Shown here piece after piece: positions 35,887 to 44,169 of a DNA stretch of 64,000 nt; position 1 is the first letter of the stretch, and each line of letters begins with the position of its first letter. Made by a program: the position numbers and the translations under genes. The DNA is from Palsa-892 sp035295845 (GTDB lineage: Bacteria > Pseudomonadota > Alphaproteobacteria > Rhizobiales > Xanthobacteraceae), in contig DATGIF010000007.1 of NCBI GenBank assembly GCA_035295845.1, positions 1-64,000 on the forward strand, written 5' to 3'. The notes beneath the pieces are model-generated. The model had not been told where the DNA came from. It ran no database searches and worked only from the letters and a program-made list of their open reading frames with translations.

Positions 35887-36578
35887 TCAGGAGGCGGCGT
35901 AAACGAATTTCCAAGCGTGTTTAGGAAAGTCAGGCTCGTGAGCAATTCCTGGAATTCGTTGGTCAGAATCGGATCGATTTGTTGCACGGCTGTCTGCATC
36001 GTGTCGCTGGACTGAAATTGTTGCATCTGTCCATTGGTGTAAATCACGACCGTCCAGCCCGGATTCAGCGTGAAGGTCTGACCGGTGACGAGATTGGTGA
36101 TCTGAAGTTGGCCGCTGATCAGCCCGATGATGGAGAAGTGGAGGCCATTCGCGAGATTGAACACGGTGCCGCGTACGCCAATCGTCGCGACCGGCGTTCT
36201 GATCTGATAGCTCGTCGGATCCTGGGAGCCGGAAACCCAGCGGAACGCGCCGCGTCCGGTCTGCACCACCACATTGCCCTTGCCGCGATTGGGATCAAAG
36301 ACGAAGCGGTCGAGCACGAGCTCCGATTTCGGTCCGATGGACAGATTGGTCTGATCGACGAATTGCAGCTGCGCCGTACTCGCTTCGCCGGTGCGGATGC
36401 GCTCATTGGCGAAAACGCTCGCGCCGTCCGACAGGGGCTGTGAATTGCCGAACACCTGATTCTTCACGAGAGCGGCGACGCCGATCCTGCCCTGCTGCGC
36501 CACGACGAGCCCTGCCGACAAGAAGGCGAAGGCCAGAACGAAAAGGGCCGCAATTTTCGCCCAAGCCGACATGCGCAT
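35883..36578 (-). CDS. Exported FecR-domain protein
   Basis: The 231-residue protein starts at 36578 (MRMSAWAKIAALFVLAFAFL), behind GGAG. The signal peptide is cleaved after VVAQQ. The FecR domain spans about 35-150 (PLSDGASVFANERIRTGEAS, LDRFVFDPNRGKGNVVVQTG, TPVATIGVRGTVFNLAN). The protein has a Gln-rich tail but no cytoplasmic anti-sigma part, so it is a periplasmic or surface stand-alone FecR protein. Such proteins often neighbour CHASE2 cyclases and TPR/beta-barrel proteins, as here. It converges with the molybdenum hydroxylase gene, overlapping its end by 4 nt. Confidence 0.88.
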   Translation of the reverse strand: MRMSAWAKIAALFVLAFAFLSAGLVVAQQGRIGVAALVKNQVFGNSQPLSDGASVFANERIRTGEASTAQLQFVDQTNLSIGPKSELVLDRFVFDPNRGKGNVVVQTGRGAFRWVSGSQDPTSYQIRTPVATIGVRGTVFNLANGLHFSIIGLISGQLQITNLVTGQTFTLNPGWTVVIYTNGQMQQFQSSDTMQTAVQQIDPILTNEFQELLTSLTFLNTLGNSFTPPPD

Positions 36579-36872
36579 TCGTGGCGCTCCCTGATGACCC
36601 GAAGTGTAGCGGAAGGGCATGCTGCCCTCCAACCCTCGCGACCGAAGTGATCGGTATCACAAACCGCGGGATTTTCCCCGGCGTTGTATACGGGCAACAG
36701 AAGAGAGCCGAAATGGCCGAATTTGCCGGGGGTTTGGGGCTTGCCATCCGCCCCGCAGCCTTGTCGCAGACCGGCCGCGCATGGCATCTTTATCCGTTCG
36801 CGCGGCATCTCAAATCGCGAGCAAAATCAACTCTCTCCGCCCGACCATGGATCGGACGGAAAGTGGGGGGCG

Positions 36873-38009
36873 ATGAGACTGAGGCTGCTGGCGTTGACAG
36901 CGTTCTTCCTGTTCGTGGCGCCGGCCGTCGGCGCCGCGGACGAGCTTGCCCGCCTCAACGCGCAGCTCATCAACGACCCCACGAATATTCAGCTCAACCT
37001 TCGCTACGCGCGGGCGGCGGAAGAAAGCGGCAAGCCAGACAGGGCGCTCGCCGCCTATGAGCGCGTCCTCATCTACGACCCAACCAACGTCGAGGCGAAA
37101 AGCGGCCTTGATCGCGTACGCGCCAAAATTCTGCCGACGGTGACCGAGATTTTCTCGGAGTTCGGCGCCGGATGGGATTCAAATCCTCACCAGACGCCGG
37201 CCGGACGAAGCGACGCGGACCTCTTCGGCCGCATTTCGATCCGCGACGAACGGACCGTGGCGGACACGCGCTGGCGCACCACGGCCCTCTTCACTGGCAA
37301 TCTCTATGAGAACAGCGGTGACCTCGATTATGGTTTTGGCTCCGCCGCCGTTGGGCCCGTCTATTCTTTCGGGCCGTCTTTCACAGTGCATCCCGCGATC
37401 GGCGGCACGGCGTCCTATTTCGATCACCACCTCTTCTACAGTGAAGCTTTCACCAGCCTCCTGTTTGAAGGCAGCCAAGACGGCATCTTGCAGACCTACC
37501 GCATTCGCGGCGGCTTTCGCGATTTTGACAGTTTCTTCCCGGCGAGCCAGGGCTGGTTTGCCGACGCAACCGCGAAGTTTGCCAAACCCGACGTCTTCGC
37601 ACCCGGCGACCTCGTCGTCCTTTCGCCATGGGTGCGGTGGAGCGGCGTCCCCGGCTCCTTTCTCGTCAATACGCCGACCATCGGCGTCTCAAATGACGTG
37701 CAGATCGGCCGCTACACGGAAGCCGGTGCGCGGCTGCAATACTACTACACGCTCGTCGACTGGCTCGTCGCCGGCGTGGGCATTTCCTATGACGGCCGGA
37801 CTTACGCAAGGTCGCTGCTTTCCACCGGCATGTTCTTCAGGCGCCAGGACAACATCTATTCGCCGAGCGCCTCGCTCATCTTCCGCCAGTTGCCGAACCT
37901 GCCGGGCAGTATCCGGCTCGATTATCGCTACGAGCGCGACAACTCAAACGATCCGATGAGCAGCTATAACGACCACATCGTGACGCTGACCTGGGCTCGC
38001 CATTGGTAA
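36873..38009 (+). CDS. Outer-membrane beta-barrel with N-terminal TPR
   Basis: The start at 36873 gives a 378-residue protein with signal peptide MRLRLLALTAFFLFVAPAVG. TPR-like helices (ARLNAQLINDPTNIQLNLRY, RAAEESGKPDRALAAYERVL) cover about 25-85. The rest alternates amphipathic strands (WRTTALFTGNLYENSGDLDY, FTVHPAIGGTASYFDHHLFY, YTEAGARLQYYYTLVDWLVA) and ends in TWARHW, a terminal aromatic of the kind recognised for barrel insertion. It sits divergently from the FecR gene across 294 bp. The function is unknown; possibilities include a surface receptor or a secretion pore for the FecR partner. The intergenic region shows no clear motif. Confidence 0.78.
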   Translation: MRLRLLALTAFFLFVAPAVGAADELARLNAQLINDPTNIQLNLRYARAAEESGKPDRALAAYERVLIYDPTNVEAKSGLDRVRAKILPTVTEIFSEFGAGWDSNPHQTPAGRSDADLFGRISIRDERTVADTRWRTTALFTGNLYENSGDLDYGFGSAAVGPVYSFGPSFTVHPAIGGTASYFDHHLFYSEAFTSLLFEGSQDGILQTYRIRGGFRDFDSFFPASQGWFADATAKFAKPDVFAPGDLVVLSPWVRWSGVPGSFLVNTPTIGVSNDVQIGRYTEAGARLQYYYTLVDWLVAGVGISYDGRTYARSLLSTGMFFRRQDNIYSPSASLIFRQLPNLPGSIRLDYRYERDNSNDPMSSYNDHIVTLTWARHW

Positions 38010-38023
38010 AAAAGCGCCGCTGA

Positions 38024-38416
38024 TCAACCCGCTCTCGCCGCCATCAATAGCGCCACGATCACGACGTACGTAGTTCCATGCAGGAATTGATCGACGCCGA
38101 GCGCCCACCAGAATCCGGGGCGCTCCGGCGTCAGTTGCATGCGCTTGACGATCTGCTCCTTCGCCCAATCGATATGATAGTGGACGATGAACTCGCCGAT
38201 CACGATGACGGCGGCAAGCCCCTTCGATGGCGTAATCAGAAGGAAAACCGGCGTGGTGCCAAGCGCGTGCAGGCCCGCGTGCAGGATGCCGCCGGGATGG
38301 CCGTAAATTCCCTTGTTCTGATATTGATAGGCGGTCTGCAAAAAGAAATCGAACACGAGATGCTTGCAGAGCAAAATGAAGACCGCGAGCAGCGCGATTT
38401 GAACCGGATCCGTCAT
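38024..38416 (-). CDS. DUF3307 membrane protein
   Basis: The start at 38416 (MTDPVQIALLAVFILLCKHL, 130 residues) follows a normal gap after the cyclase stop at 38457. The protein has four hydrophobic helices with KHLVFDFFLQTAYQYQNKG, HAGLHALGTTPVFLLI and HYHIDWAKEQIVKRM. The HAGLHA and HYHIDWAKE histidines are the conserved DUF3307 features. The biochemical role is unknown. It is downstream of the CHASE2 cyclase on the same strand and could be co-transcribed. Confidence 0.85.
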   Translation of the reverse strand: MTDPVQIALLAVFILLCKHLVFDFFLQTAYQYQNKGIYGHPGGILHAGLHALGTTPVFLLITPSKGLAAVIVIGEFIVHYHIDWAKEQIVKRMQLTPERPGFWWALGVDQFLHGTTYVVIVALLMAARAG

Positions 38417-38456
38417 GGCATTCTCGATTTTTGTCAGCCCTTGCAACCCGGCACGA

Positions 38457-40673
38457 TCATTTTTCCAGCGCGGTGAAGGCGCCATCCCAATTGGCGGCGG
38501 GCGGCTCTACGCGAAAGGCCGCAATCCGCGCGGCGAAAATCGAATAGTAGGTTTCGAGTGCCGCGATGCCAAGCGCGCGGCATTCGCCGATCGCGGCTTC
38601 GGCGACATCCCAGTCCTGCGCCCGGTAGGCATGCAGGAAGCGGTCGTGCTTGAGCTTCAGGCGCGCGTGCATATTCCGATCGCCGTCGAGCAGGTCGAGC
38701 GGCGTGAAAATTCGCCCGGGCCGTCCCCGCCCCTTCACCCGCACGAGGTCGAGCTCAAGCGCCGGAAACGGCCCGCCCTCCTGGATGGTCCGCTCGCCGG
38801 CGATCGCGGTGACGCCATAGGCTTTCGAAAGCCCCTCGAAGCGCGAAGCGATATTCACCTCGTCGCCGATCGCGGAATAATCGAAGCGCTGCGCCGAGCC
38901 GAGATTGCCGACGCAGCAATTGCCGGTGTTGATTCCAATTCCGATTTTGACTTCCTGGAATTCGCGCCCGTTCGCCGCGGCACTCTCGCGCCAGCCGCGG
39001 TTGAGCTCTCCCATGCGGCCGGCCATTTCGACCGCCGCGAGACAAGCCTCGCGCGCGTGGGCCGGCTCGTCGAGCGGCGCGTTCCAGAACGCCATGATCG
39101 CATCGCCAATGTATTTGTCGATGGTGCCGCGATGCGCGAGAATCACTTCCGAGAGCGGCGTGAGCAGCTCGTTGATAAACGTCGTCAGCTCGTGCGCGCT
39201 CAGGCGTTCGGAGATCGAGGTGAAGCTCCGCACGTCGCAGAACAGAAGCGTGATTTCCCGCACCTCGCCGCCGAGTTCGAGCTTGTCGGGATCGGCGATC
39301 AATTCGTTGACCACCGCCGGCGAAACGTAGCGGCCGAAGGCGCCTTGGATCTCGCTGCGCTGCAATTCGACGCGTCGGTAGAAGTAAAACGTGGCGGCGG
39401 AAACCAAACAAGCAATTCCGAGCGCGGGGTAAAGCGGGTCGAAGAGAAGGCCGGCATATTGGTAGGCGAGCCAGCCGGCGATAACGAGTACGGCGATCGC
39501 GGCAACGCCGATCAGGCTCGAGACCCGCGCCGAAACGCGCGGAAAGATCGCGGCGAGCAGAATGCCAAGCACGATAAAGGCGAATTCCTCGACCGCGATC
39601 GCGTAATCAGGGCGCGTCAGCGACCGCGCGCCGGCGACGTGCTCGATCATCTGGGCGATGATCTCGACGCCGGGAATGACCGCATCGACCGGCGTCGCGC
39701 GCAAATCCAGTAACCCCGGCGCGCTGGTGCCGACGAGGATGATACGGCCGGAGATTTCCTGTTCGTCCGCTTCGCCGGACAGGACCTTGGCGGCGGAAAT
39801 GAAACGTTCGGGCGCCGTGGGGCGGAATTTCATCCAAATCGCGCCCTGGGCATCGGTTTCCACATCGAGATCGCCGATGCGGATGTGGTTGAGGCCGAGA
39901 TTCTTTCCGAAGGCGGTCTCCCCGCTCGCATTCGAGGCCTTGAGCACAAAGGTGGAGGCGCCCTGCGCGACCCGCAGCGCTTCGGCGGCAAGCGACGGCA
40001 CATAGCCGTTGTTGAGGCGGTAAATCAGCGCAACGCGGCGCACGACTTGGTCGCGATCAGGCGTCCAGTTGAGGGCGCCGATTCCTTTCGTCGCGGCATT
40101 GAGAATTTCCAGGTTACCGGTGGCGCCGGTGAACGGAATCATGAACGGGCGCGGATCGTCGCCGGCCACCGCAAAGCCCGCCTTCTGCGGCAGGGACGAA
40201 TCGGTTTTGGCGTTGGAAAGGGTCGCGCCGAGCACGCTCGGCGTCGCCTTCAATGCCTCCGCGAACACCTCGTCATTGGTGCGTGCGCTGCCGACAAGAG
40301 GCGCCACGATCGCCGCCTGCTCCGGCGGCATGCGCCTCACCACCTCCTCGAGCGACGTGCGGTCGGCCTCGGGAAACATGACGTCGAAGGCAATGGCAGC
40401 GGCGCCTTTGGCGGCGAGCTTTTGCAGGAGATCGGCGAGCACCGTACGCGGCCACGGCCATTGGCCGATTTCGGCGATCGAGCGCTCGTCGATATCGACG
40501 ATGCGGACGGGCGCAGCCGGATCAAAGGTCTGCGGCGAAAGACGCTGATAGCTGTCAAAGGCAATCAGCCGCAGCGCCTGTACGAAAAAAGGGTCGAGCG
40601 CCCGCACGGCGATGACGGCCGCGAGCACGCCGCTAACCAAGAGAATGTAAAAGCCGCCCGCGCGAACCTTCAT
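38457..40673 (-). CDS. CHASE2-domain class III adenylate/guanylate cyclase
   Basis: The 738-residue protein has an N-terminal membrane helix, a periplasmic CHASE2 domain (about 35-330, PVRIVDIDERSIAEIGQWPW, AIAFDVMFPEADRTSLEEVV, GRIILVGTSAPGLLDLRATP) and three helices near 345-430. A class III cyclase domain follows (about 460-640), with metal-binding Asp in LLFCDVRSFTSISE and IDKYIGDAIMAFWNAPLDEP, and YSAIGDEVNIASRFEG in the substrate region. It should make cAMP (or cGMP) in response to a periplasmic signal. A divergent gene for a cyclic-nucleotide-binding membrane protein begins 68 bp away, giving a plausible effector. Confidence 0.92.
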   Translation of the reverse strand: MKVRAGGFYILLVSGVLAAVIAVRALDPFFVQALRLIAFDSYQRLSPQTFDPAAPVRIVDIDERSIAEIGQWPWPRTVLADLLQKLAAKGAAAIAFDVMFPEADRTSLEEVVRRMPPEQAAIVAPLVGSARTNDEVFAEALKATPSVLGATLSNAKTDSSLPQKAGFAVAGDDPRPFMIPFTGATGNLEILNAATKGIGALNWTPDRDQVVRRVALIYRLNNGYVPSLAAEALRVAQGASTFVLKASNASGETAFGKNLGLNHIRIGDLDVETDAQGAIWMKFRPTAPERFISAAKVLSGEADEQEISGRIILVGTSAPGLLDLRATPVDAVIPGVEIIAQMIEHVAGARSLTRPDYAIAVEEFAFIVLGILLAAIFPRVSARVSSLIGVAAIAVLVIAGWLAYQYAGLLFDPLYPALGIACLVSAATFYFYRRVELQRSEIQGAFGRYVSPAVVNELIADPDKLELGGEVREITLLFCDVRSFTSISERLSAHELTTFINELLTPLSEVILAHRGTIDKYIGDAIMAFWNAPLDEPAHAREACLAAVEMAGRMGELNRGWRESAAANGREFQEVKIGIGINTGNCCVGNLGSAQRFDYSAIGDEVNIASRFEGLSKAYGVTAIAGERTIQEGGPFPALELDLVRVKGRGRPGRIFTPLDLLDGDRNMHARLKLKHDRFLHAYRAQDWDVAEAAIGECRALGIAALETYYSIFAARIAAFRVEPPAANWDGAFTALEK

Positions 40674-40741
40674 CGCCTTCGCCTAAAATAGCGGGAAGGG
40701 TTATACATCGAATTCAAGCGCCTTTGTCGCAGGAGGACTCG

Positions 40742-41404
40742 ATGAATATTGGACCCTTGCATATCGGGATGGCCGAATGGTTCGCGGCGATCGGCGCGGT
40801 GTTTTATGTCGCAACCTTCATGATGCAGACCATGGTCCCCTTGCGCATCGCCGGCATCATCAGCAACTTCTTCTTTATTCTGTTCGGCTATTTCAGCAAA
40901 TCCTACCCGACGCTCTTTCTTTATCTCCTGCTCTTGCCGCTGAATATCGTGCGGTTGCGGCAGATGTACGATCTCGTCAAACAGGTGAAACTCGCCTCGA
41001 GCGGCGACCTATCGATGGAATGGATCAAGCCGTTCATGACCAAGCGACAGTATTTCGCCGGCGATATCCTGTTCCATAAAAGCGATGCCGCCGAGGAAAT
41101 GTTCTACACGGTGAGCGGCAAGTACCTGTTGCCGGAACTCGGCATCGAGCTCGGCGCGGGCCAGCTCGTCGGCGAACTCGGCCTCTTGTCGCCGGGCAAC
41201 AAACGCACCGCGACGCTCGAATGTCTGGAAGGCGGCGACGTGCTCACCATCAATTACGACAAGGTACGCGAGCTTTATTTCCAGAACCCGCAATTCGGCT
41301 TTTACTTCCTCAAGCTCACGAGCGAGCGGTTGATGCAGAACATTTCAAGATTGGAAGCCCGCCTCGAGAGCAAGCAGGCCGCCGCCGCGGCGCCTGGCCG
41401 TTAA
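40742..41404 (+). CDS. Membrane protein with C-terminal cyclic-nucleotide-binding domain
   Basis: The ATG at 40742 follows a strong AGGAGGA ribosome site (a TTG at 40724 is less likely), giving 220 residues. Three hydrophobic helices (about 12-78, FAAIGAVFYVATFMMQTMVP, IAGIISNFFFILFGYFSK, LFLYLLLLPLNIVRLRQMYD) precede a cNMP-binding beta-roll (about 100-205). Its phosphate-binding segment reads GQLVGELGLLSPGNKRTATL, retaining the Glu and Arg. There is no DNA-binding or channel pore domain. It probably senses the product of the adjacent cyclase at the membrane. The next gene starts 11 nt downstream. Confidence 0.87.
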   Translation: MNIGPLHIGMAEWFAAIGAVFYVATFMMQTMVPLRIAGIISNFFFILFGYFSKSYPTLFLYLLLLPLNIVRLRQMYDLVKQVKLASSGDLSMEWIKPFMTKRQYFAGDILFHKSDAAEEMFYTVSGKYLLPELGIELGAGQLVGELGLLSPGNKRTATLECLEGGDVLTINYDKVRELYFQNPQFGFYFLKLTSERLMQNISRLEARLESKQAAAAAPGR

Positions 41405-41415
41405 CGAGCCGACGC

Positions 41416-42222
41416 TTGAAAGCAGCGCTGCAAGTCGGGATTGCGGGGCTCGGCGCTGTCGGGCGCGAAGTTGCGCGGAGGCTTGCGGGAATTCCCGGCT
41501 TGCGGCTTGCCGCGGTCGCCGTACGCGATGCGAAAAAAGCCTACGGCACCCTCGCGAGCCTCGGCCGCGAGATCAAGCTTGTTCCGGCCAGCGCGCTCGC
41601 CGAGAGCTGCGACGTCATCGTCGAAGGCCTGCCGCCGGAAGAATTTCGCACGGTGGCGGTTCCCGCGATCGACCGCGGGCGAATTTTCGTTCCGCTCAGC
41701 GTCGGCCAGCTTTTGGAAAACTGGGACCTCGTGGAAAGCGCGAAAAGGACCGGCGCGCGCATTCTGGTGCCGACCGGCGCGCTCCTCGGCCTCGACGCGG
41801 TGCGCGCCGCCGCCGAAGGCACGATCCGTTCGGTCACGATGGTGACGCGAAAGCCGCCGCAGGGCCTTGAAGGCGCGCCCTATCTTTTGGAGCGGAAGAT
41901 TTCGCTCGCGGGCCTGAAAACGCCGCAGAAGGTGTTCGACGGCTCGGCGCGCGAAGGCGCGCGCGGATTCCCGGCCAACGTCAACGTGGCCGCGGCCCTG
42001 AGCCTCGCCGGCATCGGGCCCGACAAGACGCGGCTTGAAATCTGGGCGGACCCGGGAATCGACCGCAACATCCACAAGATCGAGGTCGACGCGGAAGCGG
42101 CGCGCTTCTCGATGACGATCGAGAACGTTCCCTCGGACAATCCCCGTACCGGGCGGATTGTCGCGCTCAGCGTCGTGGCGCTGTTGCGGGGGCTGGTTTC
42201 CGAGTTGCGGGTGGGGACTTAA
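41416..42222 (+). CDS. nadX: Aspartate dehydrogenase (NadX type)
   Basis: The only sensible start is TTG at 41416 (LKAALQVGIAGLGAVGREVA, 268 residues); no ATG or GTG is near. A Rossmann domain (GIAGLGAVGREVARRL) is followed by the aspartate-dehydrogenase core: ILVPTGALLGLDAVRAAAEG, FPANVNVAAALSLAGIGPDK, DRNIHKIEVDAE and ENVPSDNPRTGRI. The family deaminates L-aspartate to iminoaspartate for NAD synthesis or to oxaloacetate. No nadA or nadC is adjacent. It follows the cNMP-binding gene by 11 nt and may be co-transcribed. Confidence 0.87.
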   Translation: MKAALQVGIAGLGAVGREVARRLAGIPGLRLAAVAVRDAKKAYGTLASLGREIKLVPASALAESCDVIVEGLPPEEFRTVAVPAIDRGRIFVPLSVGQLLENWDLVESAKRTGARILVPTGALLGLDAVRAAAEGTIRSVTMVTRKPPQGLEGAPYLLERKISLAGLKTPQKVFDGSAREGARGFPANVNVAAALSLAGIGPDKTRLEIWADPGIDRNIHKIEVDAEAARFSMTIENVPSDNPRTGRIVALSVVALLRGLVSELRVGT

Positions 42223-42277
42223 CGCCGTTATCCGGCCAAGCGAAGGAACCGGAACCCTTGCGCACAGGCCCGAAGCC

Positions 42278-42361
42278 GCTCTCGATTACTACAATTTGGT
42301 GATCGGCATTTTCCTGTTCGTTTCGCCATGGCTATTTGCCTCGGCGCCGGGCTTCTCATTG
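42278..42361 (+). pseudogene. Remnant of an SPW-repeat membrane protein gene
   Basis: Within the 382-bp gap between nadX and the aldehyde dehydrogenase gene, one frame reads ALDYYNLVIGIFLFVSPWLF followed by ASAPGF. This is the characteristic first helix of SPW-repeat proteins (YNLVxGxFLFVSPWLF). It lacks a start codon and the second helix pair, and the sequence after it is not hydrophobic. I read it as a decayed fragment. The rest of the gap holds only the operator-like site at 42553-42566. Confidence 0.6.
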
Positions 42362-42552
42362 CATATCTCTCCGGCCTCGAGCTCTGGCTCCTCCATTACG
42401 CGCCATCGCAAGCGCCGGAGCACGACGACCAAAGGTCCGATACCAGGGCCCGCGTCCACTAGCGGGTGCGTGCGAAAGGCCCGGATGACAAGATATCCGT
42501 CCCGCCCCGCGGGATGGGTATGCTTTGCTGCCGGGTGACGGGACCCGCCAAA

Positions 42553-42566
42553 TGCAATAAAGTGCA
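42553..42566. promoter_or_regulatory. Candidate BoxR operator upstream of the semialdehyde dehydrogenase gene
   Basis: TGCAATAAAGTGCA differs from the boxR-bclA intergenic site TGCAATATAGTGCA at one of 14 positions. It lies 38 bp before the ATG of the dehydrogenase. Confidence 0.65.
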
Positions 42567-42604
42567 GCCCGAATTTCCAACAAAAAGCACCGGCGAGGGA
42601 CGCG

Positions 42605-44032
42605 ATGTACACCGAACTTGGACTCTTCATCGACGGTAAGTGGACGAATGGCGGCGGCCGCAAGAGCGAGCCGGTGATCAATCCTGCCAATGAGAAGCCG
42701 CTCGCCGATCTGCCGCACGCCTCGAAGGGCGATCTCGACGAGGCGGTCGAAGCCGCGAAAAAGGGCTTCGAGATATGGCGCAAGACCTCGGCCTGGGACC
42801 GCGGCCGCGTCATGCGCAAGGCCGCGGACCTGATGCGCGAGCGCGCCGACGCGATCGGAAAAATTCTCACGCAAGAGCAGGGCAAGACGCTCGCGGAAGC
42901 CAAGGGCGAAGTGCTCGCCGCCGCCGACGTGATCGAATGGATGGGCGAGGAAGGAAAGCGCGCCTATGGCCGCATCATCCCGAGCCGTCTCCCCGGCACC
43001 CGGCAGATGGTGATGCAGGAGCCGGTCGGCATTTGCGCGGCGTTCACGCCGTGGAACTTCCCGGCGATTACGCCCGCACGCAAGATCGCGGGTGCGCTCG
43101 GCGCCGGTTGCGCGCTGATCCTGAAGGCTTCGGAAGAAACGCCGGGCACCGCGGTCGAAATGGCGCGGGCCTTTTCCGACGCGGGACTTCCCGCCGGCGT
43201 CCTTAATCTTGTGTTCGGAATCCCCGGCGAGATTTCCGAACACCTGATCGCCAAGCCCGAAATCCGCAAGATTTCCTTCACCGGCTCGATCCCGGTCGGC
43301 AAGCACCTGGTGAAGCTCGCCGCCGACACCATGAAGCGCGTCACCATGGAACTCGGTGGCCATTCGCCGGTGATCGTGTTCGACGACGTCGACCCGGAGA
43401 AGACCGCGGACGCGGCGGCCGCCGGCAAGTACCGCAACGCCGGCCAGGTGTGCATCTCGCCGACGCGCTTCTACGTGCAGGAAAATTCCTACAACAAATT
43501 CGCCGCCCGCTTCACCGAGAAGGCGAAGGGGCTGAAGCTCGGCGACGGCCTCGACAAGGACACGCGCATGGGGCCGCTCGCCAATGCGCGGCGGCTCGAC
43601 GCGATGAACAACATCGTCGCCGATTGCCAGAGCCGCGGCGCCAAGTTGGCTGCCGGCGGCAAGCGCCACGGCAACCAGGGCTACTTCTTCGAGCCGACGG
43701 TGGTGACGGATCTCCCCGACGACTCCAAGCTGATGACGCAGGAGCCGTTCGGGCCGGTGGCGCCGATCATCCCGTTCAAGACCTTCGACGAAGTGGTGGC
43801 GCGCGCGAATTCGCTGCCCTTCGGGCTCGCCGCCTACGCCTTCACCAACAACGCCAAGCAGGCGGCCGCGATCGGCGACGCGCTGGAGGCGGGGATGGTG
43901 GGCGTCAATACCTACGCGATCTCGATGGCGGAGACGCCGTTCGGCGGCATCAAGGAAAGCGGCTACGGCCACGAGGGCTCGGTCGAGGGCCTCGAGATGT
44001 ATACGGTGAAGAAGTACATCGCCCAGGCTTAA
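42605..44032 (+). CDS. Aldehyde dehydrogenase, succinate-semialdehyde dehydrogenase family (candidate BoxD function)
   Basis: The 475-residue NAD(P)-dependent enzyme contains TPWNFPAITPARKIAGALGA, the coenzyme region SFTGSIPVGKHLVKLAADTM, the catalytic Glu in MELGGHSPVIVFDD (about 252-265) and the catalytic Cys in NAGQVCISPTRFYVQ (about 279-293). By sequence it belongs with succinate- or glutarate-semialdehyde dehydrogenases. A box-type operator directly upstream suggests it oxidises an aldehyde made by the benzoyl-CoA pathway. 3,4-Dehydroadipyl-CoA semialdehyde, whose usual enzyme BoxD is missing from the window, is the natural candidate. It ends in a strong terminator. Confidence 0.88.
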   Translation: MYTELGLFIDGKWTNGGGRKSEPVINPANEKPLADLPHASKGDLDEAVEAAKKGFEIWRKTSAWDRGRVMRKAADLMRERADAIGKILTQEQGKTLAEAKGEVLAAADVIEWMGEEGKRAYGRIIPSRLPGTRQMVMQEPVGICAAFTPWNFPAITPARKIAGALGAGCALILKASEETPGTAVEMARAFSDAGLPAGVLNLVFGIPGEISEHLIAKPEIRKISFTGSIPVGKHLVKLAADTMKRVTMELGGHSPVIVFDDVDPEKTADAAAAGKYRNAGQVCISPTRFYVQENSYNKFAARFTEKAKGLKLGDGLDKDTRMGPLANARRLDAMNNIVADCQSRGAKLAAGGKRHGNQGYFFEPTVVTDLPDDSKLMTQEPFGPVAPIIPFKTFDEVVARANSLPFGLAAYAFTNNAKQAAAIGDALEAGMVGVNTYAISMAETPFGGIKESGYGHEGSVEGLEMYTVKKYIAQA

Positions 44033-44065
44033 ACCGCTTCACGCAAGCGCTTTTCCGCAAGACGG

Positions 44066-44096
44066 CTGGCGGCCTTTCGGCCGCCAGTTTGTTTTT
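44066..44096 (+). terminator. Rho-independent terminator after the aldehyde dehydrogenase gene
   Basis: A perfect 9-bp stem CTGGCGGCC/GGCCGCCAG with a TTTC loop is followed by TTTGTTTTT, 34 nt after the stop codon. Confidence 0.92.
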
Positions 44097-44169
44097 CGGC
44101 CTGTGACACTTCGCGCTGTCCACAGCTTTTCCGCCGCCCGTCTGCGGATGCTGCCGTATATTGCGCCCG

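Noticed and set aside
42158..42538. A functional SPW-repeat gene
   Set aside because: Only one helix is recognisable, with no proper start and no second helical pair; more likely a remnant.
42605..44032. Simple housekeeping succinate-semialdehyde dehydrogenase (gabD)
   Set aside because: Not excluded by sequence, but no gabT is adjacent and the upstream box-type operator argues for a role in aromatic catabolism; kept as a hypothesis only.
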